Source: Pseudomonadota bacterium (GTDB taxonomy: Bacteria > Pseudomonadota > Alphaproteobacteria > Acetobacterales > Acetobacteraceae). Taken from it: a DNA stretch of 55,027 bases. Positions 29,410-38,319 of this stretch are shown piece by piece (within the stretch, counting starts at the first letter, position 1; each line of letters begins with the position of its first letter). The position numbers and the translations under genes were made by a program. The notes beneath the pieces were generated by a model. The model had not been told where the DNA came from. It made no database searches and saw only the letters and a list, made by a program, of their open reading frames with translations. The stretch lies in the NCBI GenBank assembly GCA_021809435.1, contig JAKBAD010000012.1:1-55027 (forward strand). The letters run 5' to 3'.

Positions 29410-30771
29410 TCACACCGCCTGGGCGTGGCGGGGCGCCGCGGCGCCCTTGCGCAAATAAACATCGAACAGCGCGGCAATGTTGCGCACAAAGGGCCGGCCG
29501 CGCTCGGTCACCTCCAGGCGCGCGCCATCAAAGCGCGCCAACCCATCGGCCACAAAACCGGCCAGCGCCTCGCCATCTCGCAGCAGCGGCGCGGGGTCGG
29601 CATCAAAGGCCGCCGCCATGCGCGGCAAATCCACCGCCATGTCGCACATGATCCGCTCGATCACCGCGCGCCGCAGCCGGTCATCCGCGCTCAGCGCCAC
29701 GCCCTTGGCCGCCGCCAGCCTGCCCGCCTCGATGGCGGCGTTATAAGCCGGCACCGCGGGCGTGTTCTGCACGTACCCATCCGGCAGCGTACCGATGGAC
29801 GACGCCCCCAGCCCGAGCAAAATCGGCGCGGCATCGGTGGTGTAGCCCTGGAAGGAACGGTGCAGCGCGCCCGCGCTCATGGCCTTGGCCATGCTGTCGG
29901 TGGGCAGGGCGAAATGGTCGAGCCCAACCGCCGCATACCCCCCGGGCCCTTCGAGCGTTTCACGGATGACATTGGCCTGCGCGAGGCGCGAGGCGGCATC
30001 GGGCAGGCTCTCATCGGCAATCAGGGCCTGGTGCTTTTTCATCCACGGCACATGGGCGTAGCCAAACACCGCGATGCGGTCGGCATTCAGCTCCAGCGCC
30101 TGCAGGGCGGTGGTGCGCACCGAGTCCGGCGTCTGCTCCGGCAGGCCGTAAATCAGGTCGAGATTGAGCGAGTGAACGCCCAGCCCCCGCAACGCCGCCG
30201 CCGCCGCGCGGGTTTCCTCAAAGCTCTGGTGGCGGCCAATCGCCTCCTGCACTTTCAGGTCAAAATCCTGCACCCCCAGGCTGGCGCGGGTCACGCCCAT
30301 ATCCTTGAGCGCCGCCAGCGCCGCCCCGTCGAGCGAGGTGGGGTCGATCTCGATGGCCACCTCGGCATCAGCGGGCATGGCGAAGCGGGCGCGGATCTCC
30401 GCCATCACCGCCACCAGACAATCCGCCGGCAGGGCGGTGGGCGTGCCGCCGCCCCAATGCACATGCGTCACCCGGGCCGCCCCGCCAATCAACCCGGCCA
30501 CCATGCCAATCTCCTTGATCAGATTGGTCGCATAAGCCCGTTTTGGCCGCTCCTGGCGCACCACGGCGGTATTGCACCCGCAATAGAGGCACAGCCGGTC
30601 GCAAAACGGCACATGCAGATAAAGCGACAGCTCCGCCCCCTCGGGAATGGCGGCCAGCCAGGCGGCATAGGTCTCGGCCCCCAGCGCGCCAAAATGCGGC
30701 GCGGTGGGGTAGCTGGTGTAACGGGGCACGCGCGCATCATAACGCGCGATCAACTCGGCATCTGAGGTCAT
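29410..30771 (-). CDS. hemN: Oxygen-independent coproporphyrinogen III dehydrogenase HemN
   Basis: About 453 residues. This radical-SAM enzyme converts coproporphyrinogen III to protoporphyrinogen IX without oxygen in heme synthesis. The cluster motif is CDRLCLYCGC (Cys57, Cys61, Cys64, Cys66), preceded by RYTSYPTAPHF near the N-terminus, and HWGGGTPT follows. ATG 30771 was chosen by family alignment; 30783 is also possible. Neither has a clear ribosome site. The FNR box at 30807-30820 would put a -41.5-activated start near 30772, so the message may be nearly leaderless. hemN is a classic FNR target. Confidence 0.92.
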   Translation of the reverse strand: MTSDAELIARYDARVPRYTSYPTAPHFGALGAETYAAWLAAIPEGAELSLYLHVPFCDRLCLYCGCNTAVVRQERPKRAYATNLIKEIGMVAGLIGGAARVTHVHWGGGTPTALPADCLVAVMAEIRARFAMPADAEVAIEIDPTSLDGAALAALKDMGVTRASLGVQDFDLKVQEAIGRHQSFEETRAAAAALRGLGVHSLNLDLIYGLPEQTPDSVRTTALQALELNADRIAVFGYAHVPWMKKHQALIADESLPDAASRLAQANVIRETLEGPGGYAAVGLDHFALPTDSMAKAMSAGALHRSFQGYTTDAAPILLGLGASSIGTLPDGYVQNTPAVPAYNAAIEAGRLAAAKGVALSADDRLRRAVIERIMCDMAVDLPRMAAAFDADPAPLLRDGEALAGFVADGLARFDGARLEVTERGRPFVRNIAALFDVYLRKGAAAPRHAQAV

Positions 30772-30806
30772 GGCGCGGACCATGACCGCCCCGCGCCGCC
30801 CCGACA

Positions 30807-30820
30807 TTGATTCACGTCAA
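30807..30820. promoter_or_regulatory. FNR/FixK box TTGAT-TCAC-GTCAA upstream of hemN, overlapping the cysK stop
   Basis: One mismatch to consensus. The right arm contains the cysK stop codon (30817-30819), so the hemN promoter is embedded in the end of cysK. Its centre is 42 bp from the ATG at 30771. Confidence 0.7.
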
Positions 30821-31731
30821 GTCGGCAGAAAATCAGGCACCGAGAAATAACGCTCGCCGGTGTCGTAGTTAAAGCCCAGCACCCGCGCGCCGGCCGGCAG
30901 CTCGGGCAGTTTCTTGGCAATGGCGGCCAGCGTCGCGCCCGAGGAAATCCCCACCAGCAGCCCCTCGGTGGCGGCCGAGCGGCGGGCGAATTCCTTGGCC
31001 TCCTCGCCCTCCACCGTAATCACCCCGTCAATGGCATCGGTGTGCAGGTTGACCGGAATAAACCCCGCGCCAATGCCCTGAATCGGGTGCGGCGCCGGGG
31101 CCCCGCCCGAAATCACCGGCGAGGCGGTGGGTTCAACCGCCAGCACTTTCAGGTTCGGCCAGTGTTTCTTCAGCGTCTCGGCGACACCGGTAATATGCCC
31201 GCCCGTGCCCACGCCGGTGATGATATAATCCAGCCCGTCCGGAAAATCGGCGAGGATTTCCAGCGCCGTGGTGCGGGCGTGAATGTCGATATTGGCGGGG
31301 TTCTCGAATTGCTGGGGCACAAAGGCGCCGGGATTCTGCTCGGCCAGTTCGGCGGCGCGCGCAATGGCGCCCTTCATGCCCTTCTCGCGGGGGGTCAGGT
31401 CAAAGCTCGCGCCATAAGCCTGCATCAGCCGCCGCCGCTCAACCGACATGCTCTCCGGCATCACCAGAATCAGCCGATACCCCTTCACCGCCGCCACCAA
31501 GGCCAGCCCCACGCCGGTATTGCCCGAGGTCGGCTCAATAATCAGCCCGCCCGGCCGCAAGCGGCCATCCGCCTCGGCGGCCTCCACCATCGCCAGCGCG
31601 ATCCGGTCCTTGATCGAGCCGCCCGGATTGGTGCGCTCAGATTTCACCCACACCCGCGCCTCGGGAAACAACCGGCCCAGCCGGATATGCGGCGTCTTGC
31701 CAATGGTTTCGAGCACTGAATTGACCGGCAT
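30817..31731 (-). CDS. cysK: Cysteine synthase A (O-acetylserine sulfhydrylase)
   Basis: 304 residues. This PLP enzyme makes cysteine from O-acetylserine and sulfide. The PLP lysine is Lys41 in NPGGSIKDR; the substrate loop is PTSGNTG; the cofactor phosphate loop is [10 protein letters not shown], and GISSGA completes the site. Start ATG 31731 has a GGAG 7 nt upstream; a GTG four codons earlier (31743) is possible. It works with the serine acetyltransferase at 36.2 kb and sulfite reductase at 33.9 kb in the same window. Confidence 0.95.
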   Translation of the reverse strand: MPVNSVLETIGKTPHIRLGRLFPEARVWVKSERTNPGGSIKDRIALAMVEAAEADGRLRPGGLIIEPTSGNTGVGLALVAAVKGYRLILVMPESMSVERRRLMQAYGASFDLTPREKGMKGAIARAAELAEQNPGAFVPQQFENPANIDIHARTTALEILADFPDGLDYIITGVGTGGHITGVAETLKKHWPNLKVLAVEPTASPVISGGAPAPHPIQGIGAGFIPVNLHTDAIDGVITVEGEEAKEFARRSAATEGLLVGISSGATLAAIAKKLPELPAGARVLGFNYDTGERYFSVPDFLPT

Positions 31732-31836
31732 GTTTTTCTCCACAGCTTTTATAGGCTTTTATTAATTACGATGACCCCGCCCGCGTTCAAGCCCCGGGCC
31801 GCCATAATTGCCAAGGCTAGAATGCCCCCCTCGGGG

Positions 31837-31868
31837 CAAAAAACAAGGGGTGGGCCATGACCCACCCC
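31837..31868 (-). terminator. Intrinsic terminator of the Hint-domain gene
   Basis: On the minus strand GGGGTGGG, a 6-nt loop and CCCACCCC are followed by TTGTTTTTT, 24 bp after the Hint gene stop. Confidence 0.85.
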
Positions 31869-31891
31869 CCAAAGCCGCGCGGCGCTCAAAA

Positions 31892-33367
31892 TCAGGCCGC
31901 CACAGCCCCCGCGCCCAGCAGCCAAGCCCGCAGCGCGGCTGGCACTTGGCGGGCCGATTTCACGCGCGGATAGGCCATTTCCGCCACCGGCTCGGTGGGG
32001 GTCACGCGTGCGTCAAAATTGCTGAAATGCCGGCGGCTGATATTATCGACAAAGCTTTCCGCCGGCACGCCCTCGGCCAGCAGCAGCTCATGGCGCTCCA
32101 GCTCGACATGATAATAGCTGAACAACGCCGGCACCTGGGTTTCCCGGCATATGGTGGTGCCGTTGACCAAGGCGCCGGCCTGCACCAGCACCCCGCCCAG
32201 AAACAACGCATGGTCGGGCGAGACGCGCAAATCACGCGCCGGCAGCCCCGCCCCCAGCGCCCCGGCACTAATGCGAACCGGATGATCGCGCAGCACATCG
32301 GCAAAGCGCCGCGCCACCCGGCTTTCGCCCAGCCAACGCACCGGCAGAGCTTGCCCCTCCATGGTCAGCACCAAATCCCCCGCCTTCAGGCACTCCACCG
32401 CCTTTTCGCCCTCTGGGGTGGCAATCATCGTGCCCGCGCAATAGCAAATCGTGTAGCCGGTCGTGCCCGATGACGACGAGGGCAAGGTTTCATAGCTCTG
32501 CCCGCTATCGGGCGTGAAGCTGACGCCCGCCGCCAGCGTGACCACCGCATATTTCGAGTCATAGCCGCTGGAGCTGGACAGGTAATAGGTGCCGCCCTCA
32601 TCGAACAGATAAAGCGGGCCGCTCGACTGAATGACATCACCGGCGCCAAAATTCTGGATCGTCAGATTCGGTGAATAGCCAATCGCCAGCGAGATGGTGC
32701 TGTTCGAGCCGCTGGCGAACGCCACCACCGAGCCGCCGGACGTGGTATTGCCGGTCACCTGAAAATCCGCGCCATTGGCCAACAGCAGGGTGCCGCCACC
32801 GGCGATGCCCGGCGCCACCAGCGTCGTGCCACTCACCGTCAGCGTCGCGCCCGAGGCCACCGTCACCGCGTTGCTTTGGGTATTGAACGTGCCGGCACCC
32901 GAAACCGTGGCGCTGCCCGCCACGCTCACCCCGCTGCTGGTGGCCAAATCCGCGCCACTGGCGATGCTCACCGCGCTGCCCCCATCGAGCAAGATCAGCC
33001 CGCTGGCCGAAATGCTGTTCTCGACCGTTAAGCCGGCGTTGGTGCCCACCGTGAGGGCGCCGCTGACAGACAGGCTGATGCCCGCACCAGTGGTAAGCGA
33101 GGCCGCCGTGCCGATGACCAGGCCATTGATGCCCGACATGGTGCTGGTGCCAATGAACGACACCGCCGCGTTGATGTCGAGCTCTCCGATGCTTTGGGTG
33201 AATGCCGCATCGATTGTTACCGCCGCCGCGCTGTTGAACTGTACATAATCAGCGTAAGCGGCGACGGCGGGGGCGGTGGTGGTGGCGCTGCCATTGAGCA
33301 GCCAGTTGGCCGCGTTACTCCAGGTTCCGCCCGTGCTGGGGCCGTTCCAGCTGTAAGTTGCCGTCAT
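31892..33367 (-). CDS. Beta-solenoid repeat protein with C-terminal Hint domain
   Basis: 491 residues. The N-terminal 300 are Ser/Thr/Gly/Ala-rich repeats of the type LTVGTNAGLTVENSISASG, predicted as a beta-solenoid, starting MTATYSWNGPSTGGTWSNAANW. From about 330 a Hint_2 module (Hedgehog/intein-like) follows: CYCAGTMIATPEGEKAVE, GDLVLT, PVRWLGES, DHPVRISAG, SPDHALFL and NGTTI. Hint domains catalyse N-to-S acyl shift and self-cleavage; whether this one is active is unknown, though the Cys and His positions are kept. No classical signal peptide, so secretion by type I or another route is likely. A GGAGGG precedes the ATG. Common in Acetobacteraceae. Confidence 0.88.
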   Translation of the reverse strand: MTATYSWNGPSTGGTWSNAANWLLNGSATTTAPAVAAYADYVQFNSAAAVTIDAAFTQSIGELDINAAVSFIGTSTMSGINGLVIGTAASLTTGAGISLSVSGALTVGTNAGLTVENSISASGLILLDGGSAVSIASGADLATSSGVSVAGSATVSGAGTFNTQSNAVTVASGATLTVSGTTLVAPGIAGGGTLLLANGADFQVTGNTTSGGSVVAFASGSNSTISLAIGYSPNLTIQNFGAGDVIQSSGPLYLFDEGGTYYLSSSSGYDSKYAVVTLAAGVSFTPDSGQSYETLPSSSSGTTGYTICYCAGTMIATPEGEKAVECLKAGDLVLTMEGQALPVRWLGESRVARRFADVLRDHPVRISAGALGAGLPARDLRVSPDHALFLGGVLVQAGALVNGTTICRETQVPALFSYYHVELERHELLLAEGVPAESFVDNISRRHFSNFDARVTPTEPVAEMAYPRVKSARQVPAALRAWLLGAGAVAA

Positions 33368-33510
33368 TGTACGCCCTCCGGAAATGTCTCAACGGAATCG
33401 CAATTATCCCGTTATCAGCGCGGTGTTATCAGGGCAGCGCCCCGCCGGAAACGCGCACAGGTTGCAAAATCAATGACATAACACGAATGTGATGGTCGCG
33501 CGCCGAACAC

Positions 33511-33542
33511 GAAAAAGCGCGCATCCCTCACGGGATGCGCGC
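33511..33542 (-). terminator. Intrinsic terminator of the sulfite reductase-DUF934 operon
   Basis: An 11-bp perfect stem (GCGCGCATCCC and its complement) with a 4-nt loop, followed on the minus strand by TTTTTC. It lies about 30 bp after the DUF934 stop. Confidence 0.88.
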
Positions 33543-33571
33543 CAAAAGGCGGCAGACAGCGCTTCGCCCGG

Positions 33572-33949
33572 TCAGGCTTCGCGGGCGCGCTCCAAATGGC
33601 GGCGCAGCAGTTGGCCGCTCTGGCGCCCGCCCAGCACGGCGGCGAATTGCGCGGCCGTGCGCCCCTCGGGCAGCACGAAGCTGGTAAAGCCGCAATCGCG
33701 CAAAAACCGGAACTGGTCGGGGATGAAATGCCCAACCGCGCGGATATCGCCGCCAAAGCCCAGCCGCTCACGCAGCACCCGCGCCTGACTGAAGCCCCGC
33801 CCATCGCGGAATTTAGGAAACTCGATCTCGACCCGCGCCACCTTAGCGAGCGCCCCGGCCAAATCCTGGGGGTTGTCGGCCGGGGTCAGCCGCAGGGTCT
33901 CACCCTCCTGCGGGGCAATCTCGCGGGCATTTTCATCAATGAGCAGCAT
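33572..33949 (-). CDS. DUF934 protein (CysH-linked sulfate assimilation accessory)
   Basis: 125 residues of the DUF934 family, with IEFPKFRDGRGFSQARVLRERLGF and GHFIPDQFRFLRDCGF. In alphaproteobacteria it is regularly placed 3' of cysI-type sulfite reductase, and here it overlaps that gene by 14 bp. The function is unknown; a role with the sulfite/sulfate reduction enzymes is inferred from linkage. Start ATG 33949 has a strong AAGGAGG; the extension to 34036 is not family-like. Confidence 0.9.
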   Translation of the reverse strand: MLLIDENAREIAPQEGETLRLTPADNPQDLAGALAKVARVEIEFPKFRDGRGFSQARVLRERLGFGGDIRAVGHFIPDQFRFLRDCGFTSFVLPEGRTAAQFAAVLGGRQSGQLLRRHLERAREA

Positions 33950-35930
33950 AAACGGCCTCCTTGAACGGCTTGGCGCCAATACGGCGGTACGTGTCGATAA
34001 ACCGCTCGCCCGGCTGGCGCGCGGCAATATAGGCATCCATCAACGCCTCCACGGCGGCGGGCACTTTCTCGGTGGGCACGGCGGGGCCAATAATCTGCCC
34101 AATCGCCGCCTGTTCATCGGCCGCGCCGCCCAGCGTGATCTGGTAAACCTCCTCGCCATTGCGGTCGGCACCCAACAGCCCGATATGCCCGACATGATGA
34201 TGCCCGCAGGCATTGATGCAGCCTGAAATATTCATGTGCAGCGTGCCGATCTCGGCCTCCCTGGGCGCCAGCCGCTCGGCGATGCGCTGCCCCACCGGAA
34301 TTGAGCGTGCGCTGGCGAGTGCGCAATAATCCATGCCGGGGCAGGAAATCAGGTCCGAGACCAGCCCGATATTGGCCGTCGCCAGCCCGCCCGCCTTCAG
34401 CGCGTCATAAAGCGCGCGCACCTCATCCTTGGGCACATGCGGCAGCACCAGATTCTGCACATGCGAAACCCTGATCTCACCGCCCGCGTGGCGGTCGGCA
34501 AGATCCGCCACCAGCTCCATCTCCTCGGCCGAGGCATCGCCCGGAATCCCCCCGGGTTTCTTGAGCGCAATGGCCACCGACACATAGCCCTCATGGCGAT
34601 GCGGATGGGTGTTGCGGGCCACCCAGGCGGCAAATTCCGCATCCGCCGCCACTGCCCGGGCCAGTTGCCCGCCATCGGCGCGGGTGAAGGAGGGCGCGGG
34701 AAACCGCGCCCGCACCGCCTCGACCAGCTCATCCTCGAGCACGCAATAGCCGGCGGGCAGCGCGGCATATTCATCCTCGACCATGCGGATGAACGCCTCG
34801 GGCTTCATCTCGCGCACCGTGATCTTGATGCGCGCCTTGAACATATTATCGCGCCGGCCGAGCGTATTATAAACCCGCAGCACCGCCTCCAGGTAGCGCA
34901 GCAACTCGCCCTGGGTTACATCGTCGCGCAGCTTCACCGCCACAATGGGCGTGCGCCCGAGCCCGCCACCGGCAAACACCCGAAACAGCGGCGCGCCATC
35001 GGGGCCGGGATAAACCTCGATGCCCACATCATGCACCCGCACCGCCGCGCGGTCATGGCTGGCGCCGGTGAGGGCGATTTTGAACTTGCGCGGCAAATAG
35101 GTGAATTCGGGGTGGTCGGTGGACCATTGGCGCAAAATCTCGGCATAGAGGCGCGGGTCAACGCGCTCATCGGCGGCCGCGCCGGCATATTCATCAATCG
35201 TCACATTGCGGATGCAGTTGCCCGAGGTCTGGATGGAATGAATCCCCGCCTCGGCCAGCACGGCAATCGCCTCGGGGGCGTTTTCCAGCGTCTGCCAGTT
35301 AAACTGAATATTCTGCCGGGTGGTGAAATGGCCATAGCCACGGTCGAAATGGCGCGCCACATAGGCCAGCTGGCGCAGCTGCACCGAGGAGAGCACGCCA
35401 TAGGGAATGGCCACGCGCAGCATATAAGCGTGCAACTGGTGATAAAGCCCGTTCATCAGCCGCAGCGGCTTGAACTCATCTTCCGAAAGTTCGCCCTTCA
35501 GCCGCCGCGCCACCTGGTCGCCAAACTCCCCAGCGCGCTGGCGTAAAAACGCCCGGTCATATTCGTCATACTGGTAGATACCGGCGGCGGGCGCCTGATA
35601 AATTTCCGAGGGCAGCGGCGGCAGCGTCCCCCGCTTAGCCCGCCAGCGCCCCAGCGGCAGGTCGGTGCGCACGCTCGGCCCCGCCGCCCTGATCCGCTCG
35701 CGATACTCAACCGGCTGCCAACCCGCCTCATCCGCCGTCACCTCAATGGCGCGCACCTCCATCAGCGCGAGCGCGGCATCGGCGGGCTGCGCCAGGGCCA
35801 AACCGGCCTCAAGGCCCGCCTCATCATAGCGAACGGCATGAAGAAACTGCTCATCCCACCCCGCCGCGCCGGCAAACCACACGGTCACGCCATCACGCAG
35901 GCGGTTGGCGGTAATCACATGCAAACCCAT
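33936..35930 (-). CDS. cysI: DUF2849-sulfite reductase (CysI-type hemoprotein) fusion
   Basis: 664 residues. Residues 1 to about 86 match DUF2849 (VITANRLRDGVTVWF ... RERIRAAGPSV), normally a separate small gene next to cysI. After a linker (about 88-118) comes a nitrite/sulfite reductase from YDEYDRAFLRQR, with RLMNGLYHQLHAYMLRVA and GYGHFTTRQNIQFNW. The siroheme/[4Fe-4S] ligands are CPGMDYC (Cys530, Cys536) and CINAC (Cys571, Cys575). It reduces sulfite to sulfide, probably with ferredoxin since no flavoprotein partner is seen. Start ATG 35930 fits DUF2849 starts; the Lys-rich extension to 36152 lies in AT-rich DNA and is rejected. First gene of the operon with DUF934. Confidence 0.93.
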   Translation of the reverse strand: MGLHVITANRLRDGVTVWFAGAAGWDEQFLHAVRYDEAGLEAGLALAQPADAALALMEVRAIEVTADEAGWQPVEYRERIRAAGPSVRTDLPLGRWRAKRGTLPPLPSEIYQAPAAGIYQYDEYDRAFLRQRAGEFGDQVARRLKGELSEDEFKPLRLMNGLYHQLHAYMLRVAIPYGVLSSVQLRQLAYVARHFDRGYGHFTTRQNIQFNWQTLENAPEAIAVLAEAGIHSIQTSGNCIRNVTIDEYAGAAADERVDPRLYAEILRQWSTDHPEFTYLPRKFKIALTGASHDRAAVRVHDVGIEVYPGPDGAPLFRVFAGGGLGRTPIVAVKLRDDVTQGELLRYLEAVLRVYNTLGRRDNMFKARIKITVREMKPEAFIRMVEDEYAALPAGYCVLEDELVEAVRARFPAPSFTRADGGQLARAVAADAEFAAWVARNTHPHRHEGYVSVAIALKKPGGIPGDASAEEMELVADLADRHAGGEIRVSHVQNLVLPHVPKDEVRALYDALKAGGLATANIGLVSDLISCPGMDYCALASARSIPVGQRIAERLAPREAEIGTLHMNISGCINACGHHHVGHIGLLGADRNGEEVYQITLGGAADEQAAIGQIIGPAVPTEKVPAAVEALMDAYIAARQPGERFIDTYRRIGAKPFKEAVYAAH

Positions 35931-36235
35931 GGCGACACAGTCCCAAACTAAAAATCCGCCGCTGGAGATAGCGCGTTTTCCAACCTCGTCCAGTAAAATC
36001 ATCAAAATTTTAGCAAAAAATTTTCTTTTTCTCTTTAAAACCATCAAGACAGAGAAAACTTTCTTTCCTTTTCGCCATTTAAAAAATCCCTCCAAAACCA
36101 AGTCGAGACGCGCAAAAACTTTCCCGCTTCGCACCAGCTCTTGCAGCCTCATTTTCCCAGACCCAATTTACAGGGGTGCCGGAGGCCGGTAATCTGCCTC
36201 ACTGCCTGCGTCACACGCCGCACAAAGGATCTCTC
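35931..36235. other. AT-rich divergent region between sulfite reductase and serine acetyltransferase genes
   Basis: 305 bp without a credible gene. The part from about 35990 to 36100 is far richer in A and T than the flanking genes and likely carries both promoters. No clear operator or riboswitch was recognised. Confidence 0.6.
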
Positions 36236-37168
36236 ATGGGCATTGATGAGCCGTGCTCCCTTCCCGCGCCCGCCTCACAGAGCGCCGGCGCCGATCTCAC
36301 CGCCATCGTCGCGGGGCTGCGCCTCTCGCGGGAGGTGACGCATGTGGTGCGCCATCGCGGCCATATCCGGCTGCTGCCGTCGCGCGCCGCGCTCGAGAAA
36401 ATCCGCGACGGGCTGTTCGCCTCGCTGTTCCCCAGCCATTATGGTTGCCCCGACCTCACCGATGACACGATCGATTATTATGTCGGCCACACGCTCTCCC
36501 AGGCGCTGATCGCGCTGCGCGAACAGGTTCGCCGCGACCTGATGTTCCGCGATCCGGCCGATGACGCCCACGACGCCGAGACCCTCTCGGCGCGCATCGT
36601 GCGTGAGTTTGGCGCCCAACTGCCCAGCTTGCGCGGCATGCTGGCCGAGGATCTGCAAGCCGCCTATCAGGGCGACCCCGCCGCGCGCTCGATGGCCGAA
36701 GTGCTGCTGGCCTATCCCGGCATGCGCGCCATCATCCACCACCGCCTGGCTCATGCGCTGTGGCAGCTGGGCGCGCCGTTGGTGGCCCGGCTGCTGGCCA
36801 GCATCTCACAGGCCGAAACCGCCATCGACATTCACCCCGCCGCCCAGATCGGCCGGGGCTTTTTCGTCGATCACGGCATTGGCGTGGTGATTGGCCAAAC
36901 CGCCATTTTGGGCGATAATGTGCGGCTTTATCAGCATGTCACGCTGGGGGCCAAGCGCTTCACCGCCGATGAAACCGGCGCGCTGGTGAAAGGCGAGCCC
37001 CGCCACCCCATCATCGAGGATAACGTCGTCATCTATGCCGGCGCCACCATTTTGGGGCGCATCACGGTGGGGCGCGACTCAACCATCGGCGGCAATGTCT
37101 GGCTCACCCAGTCTGTGCCGCCGGGTAGCTCCATCACCCAGGCTCAGAACCGTCAGGCCGAGGCCTGA
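36236..37168 (+). CDS. Serine O-acetyltransferase, EpsC type
   Basis: 310 residues. It makes O-acetylserine from serine and acetyl-CoA, the substrate of CysK. An N-terminal helical domain (about 20-180) is followed by a left-handed beta-helix with hexapeptide repeats; DIHPAAQIGRGFFVDHGIG carries the His213-type catalytic residue, and GATILGRITVG is part of the helix. The N-terminus is longer than in CysE, as in EpsC-type enzymes. Start ATG 36236 has AAGGA 7 nt upstream. Divergent from the sulfite reductase gene. Confidence 0.92.
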   Translation: MGIDEPCSLPAPASQSAGADLTAIVAGLRLSREVTHVVRHRGHIRLLPSRAALEKIRDGLFASLFPSHYGCPDLTDDTIDYYVGHTLSQALIALREQVRRDLMFRDPADDAHDAETLSARIVREFGAQLPSLRGMLAEDLQAAYQGDPAARSMAEVLLAYPGMRAIIHHRLAHALWQLGAPLVARLLASISQAETAIDIHPAAQIGRGFFVDHGIGVVIGQTAILGDNVRLYQHVTLGAKRFTADETGALVKGEPRHPIIEDNVVIYAGATILGRITVGRDSTIGGNVWLTQSVPPGSSITQAQNRQAEA

Positions 37169-37197
37169 GCCCCAGGCGGGGCCGGCCACGGCTTGTT

Positions 37198-37596
37198 TCA
37201 CGAGCCGTTGGCCTCGAATGCCGCGCGCGCCGCGCGGACGCTGGCGTGGTTGTCTTGCGCCCAGGCGATCAGCGCGAAGAGTGGCGTGGTGAAGGCCAAG
37301 CCCAGGGCGGTTAGCTCATATTCGGTGCCCGGCGGCGAGGTGGGCAGCACCGTGCGGTGCAAAAACCCGTCGCGTTGCAGGTGGCGCAGGGTTTGGGTCA
37401 GCATACGCTGTGAAATATCGGGTATCGCGCGGCGCAAATCGCCAAACCGGCGGGGGCCGCTCGCCAGCAACCCGATGATGATGGTGCTCCATTTATCGCC
37501 CACCCGGTCCAGCACATCGCGCACGGGGCAGGCTTCGCCATCAAGCCCACAGCCCGGCGGGGGCTGCACCAGCGCGGCCAGTTCAGCGCCTCTCAT
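37198..37596 (-). CDS. HxlR/MarR-type winged-helix regulator
   Basis: 132 residues. The HxlR fold is shown by [22 protein letters not shown] (residues 23-44), then [23 protein letters not shown] and RDGFLHRT. Cys23 is at the position used by thiol- or electrophile-sensing members such as HypR and QorR. It is divergent from the flavodoxin-type quinone reductase, the usual target of such regulators. Two TTGGTTAC repeats in the shared promoter may be its binding sites. Confidence 0.92.
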   Translation of the reverse strand: MRGAELAALVQPPPGCGLDGEACPVRDVLDRVGDKWSTIIIGLLASGPRRFGDLRRAIPDISQRMLTQTLRHLQRDGFLHRTVLPTSPPGTEYELTALGLAFTTPLFALIAWAQDNHASVRAARAAFEANGS

Positions 37597-37598
37597 TG

Positions 37599-37676
37599 TT
37601 GGTTACCTCATTGTGCCTATGGGCGGCGAAACTGCCTTCTTTACACCCAATACTCTCTTTTATAGCTTTGGTTACT
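37599..37676. promoter_or_regulatory. Two TTGGTTAC direct repeats in the hxlR/quinone reductase promoter
   Basis: TTGGTTACC at 37599-37607 and TTGGTTACT at 37668-37676, 69 bp apart in the 125-bp divergent gap. One abuts the regulator start. Candidate HxlR sites, by position only. Confidence 0.4.
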
Positions 37677-37721
37677 GAAAGAGACAAATAATCTTTTCAA
37701 ACCTGTTACAGAGGATTTTTT

Positions 37722-38282
37722 ATGACCAAAACCGTTGTGGTGTATTATTCGGGCTATGGCCACACCGCCAAGCTGGCCGAGCGCGTGGCCCAGGGCGCGG
37801 CCGCGCAGCTTGTTGCCATAGACACCAACGGCGACCTGACCGAGGCCGACTGGGCCACGCTCGATGCCGCCGATGCCATCATTCTGGGTGCGCCCACCTA
37901 CATGGGCGGCGCGCCCTGGCAGTTCAAGAAATTCGCCGATGCCTCCTCCAAGCGCTGGTTTGGCCGCGTGTGGTCTGACAAGATTTTTGGCGGCTTCACC
38001 AACAGCGCCAGCCCGGTGGGCGACAAGGGCGCCACCATTGGCTATTTGCAGGTGCTGGCCAGCCAGCATGGCGGCATCTGGGTGAGCCTTGGCTTCCCGC
38101 CCGCCAACGCCAAGGCCTCCACGGCCGCCGATATCAACAATCTCGGCGGTTCGGTGGGTTTGCTGGCGCGTTCGCCTTCTGATGCCAGTGTCGATGAAGT
38201 GCACACCGGCGACCTCGCCACCGCCGAGGCCTATGGCGCGCGCGTGGCCGCCGTGGCCGCGCGCTTCAAGCCCGCCGCCTAA
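37722..38282 (+). CDS. Flavodoxin-fold NAD(P)H:quinone reductase (WrbA-like)
   Basis: 186 residues. The FMN phosphate loop is YYSGYGHTAKLAERVA near the N-terminus; GAPTYMGGAPWQFKKF and FGGFTNSASPVGDKGATIGYLQ are the other FMN and tetramerisation segments of the WrbA/flavodoxin_2 family. It probably reduces quinones by two electrons and protects from redox cycling. Divergent from the HxlR regulator, which likely controls it. Confidence 0.9.
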   Translation: MTKTVVVYYSGYGHTAKLAERVAQGAAAQLVAIDTNGDLTEADWATLDAADAIILGAPTYMGGAPWQFKKFADASSKRWFGRVWSDKIFGGFTNSASPVGDKGATIGYLQVLASQHGGIWVSLGFPPANAKASTAADINNLGGSVGLLARSPSDASVDEVHTGDLATAEAYGARVAAVAARFKPAA

Positions 38283-38319
38283 GCTTGACGGCCATGGGGG
38301 CGCGTGAAACACCGCCCCC

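Noticed and set aside
29403-29489. Cys/Arg-rich extension of the ferritin-like protein
   Set aside because: It lies inside the hemN 3' end, is not helical like the rest, and ATG 29402 has a GAGG at good distance.
31732-31743. GTG start adding four residues to CysK
   Set aside because: ATG 31731 has the better-placed GGAG; the difference is trivial and cannot be settled by sequence alone.
35931-36152. In-frame Lys-rich extension of the sulfite reductase gene
   Set aside because: It lies in AT-rich promoter-like DNA, has no DUF2849 similarity, and ATG 35930 gives the family start.
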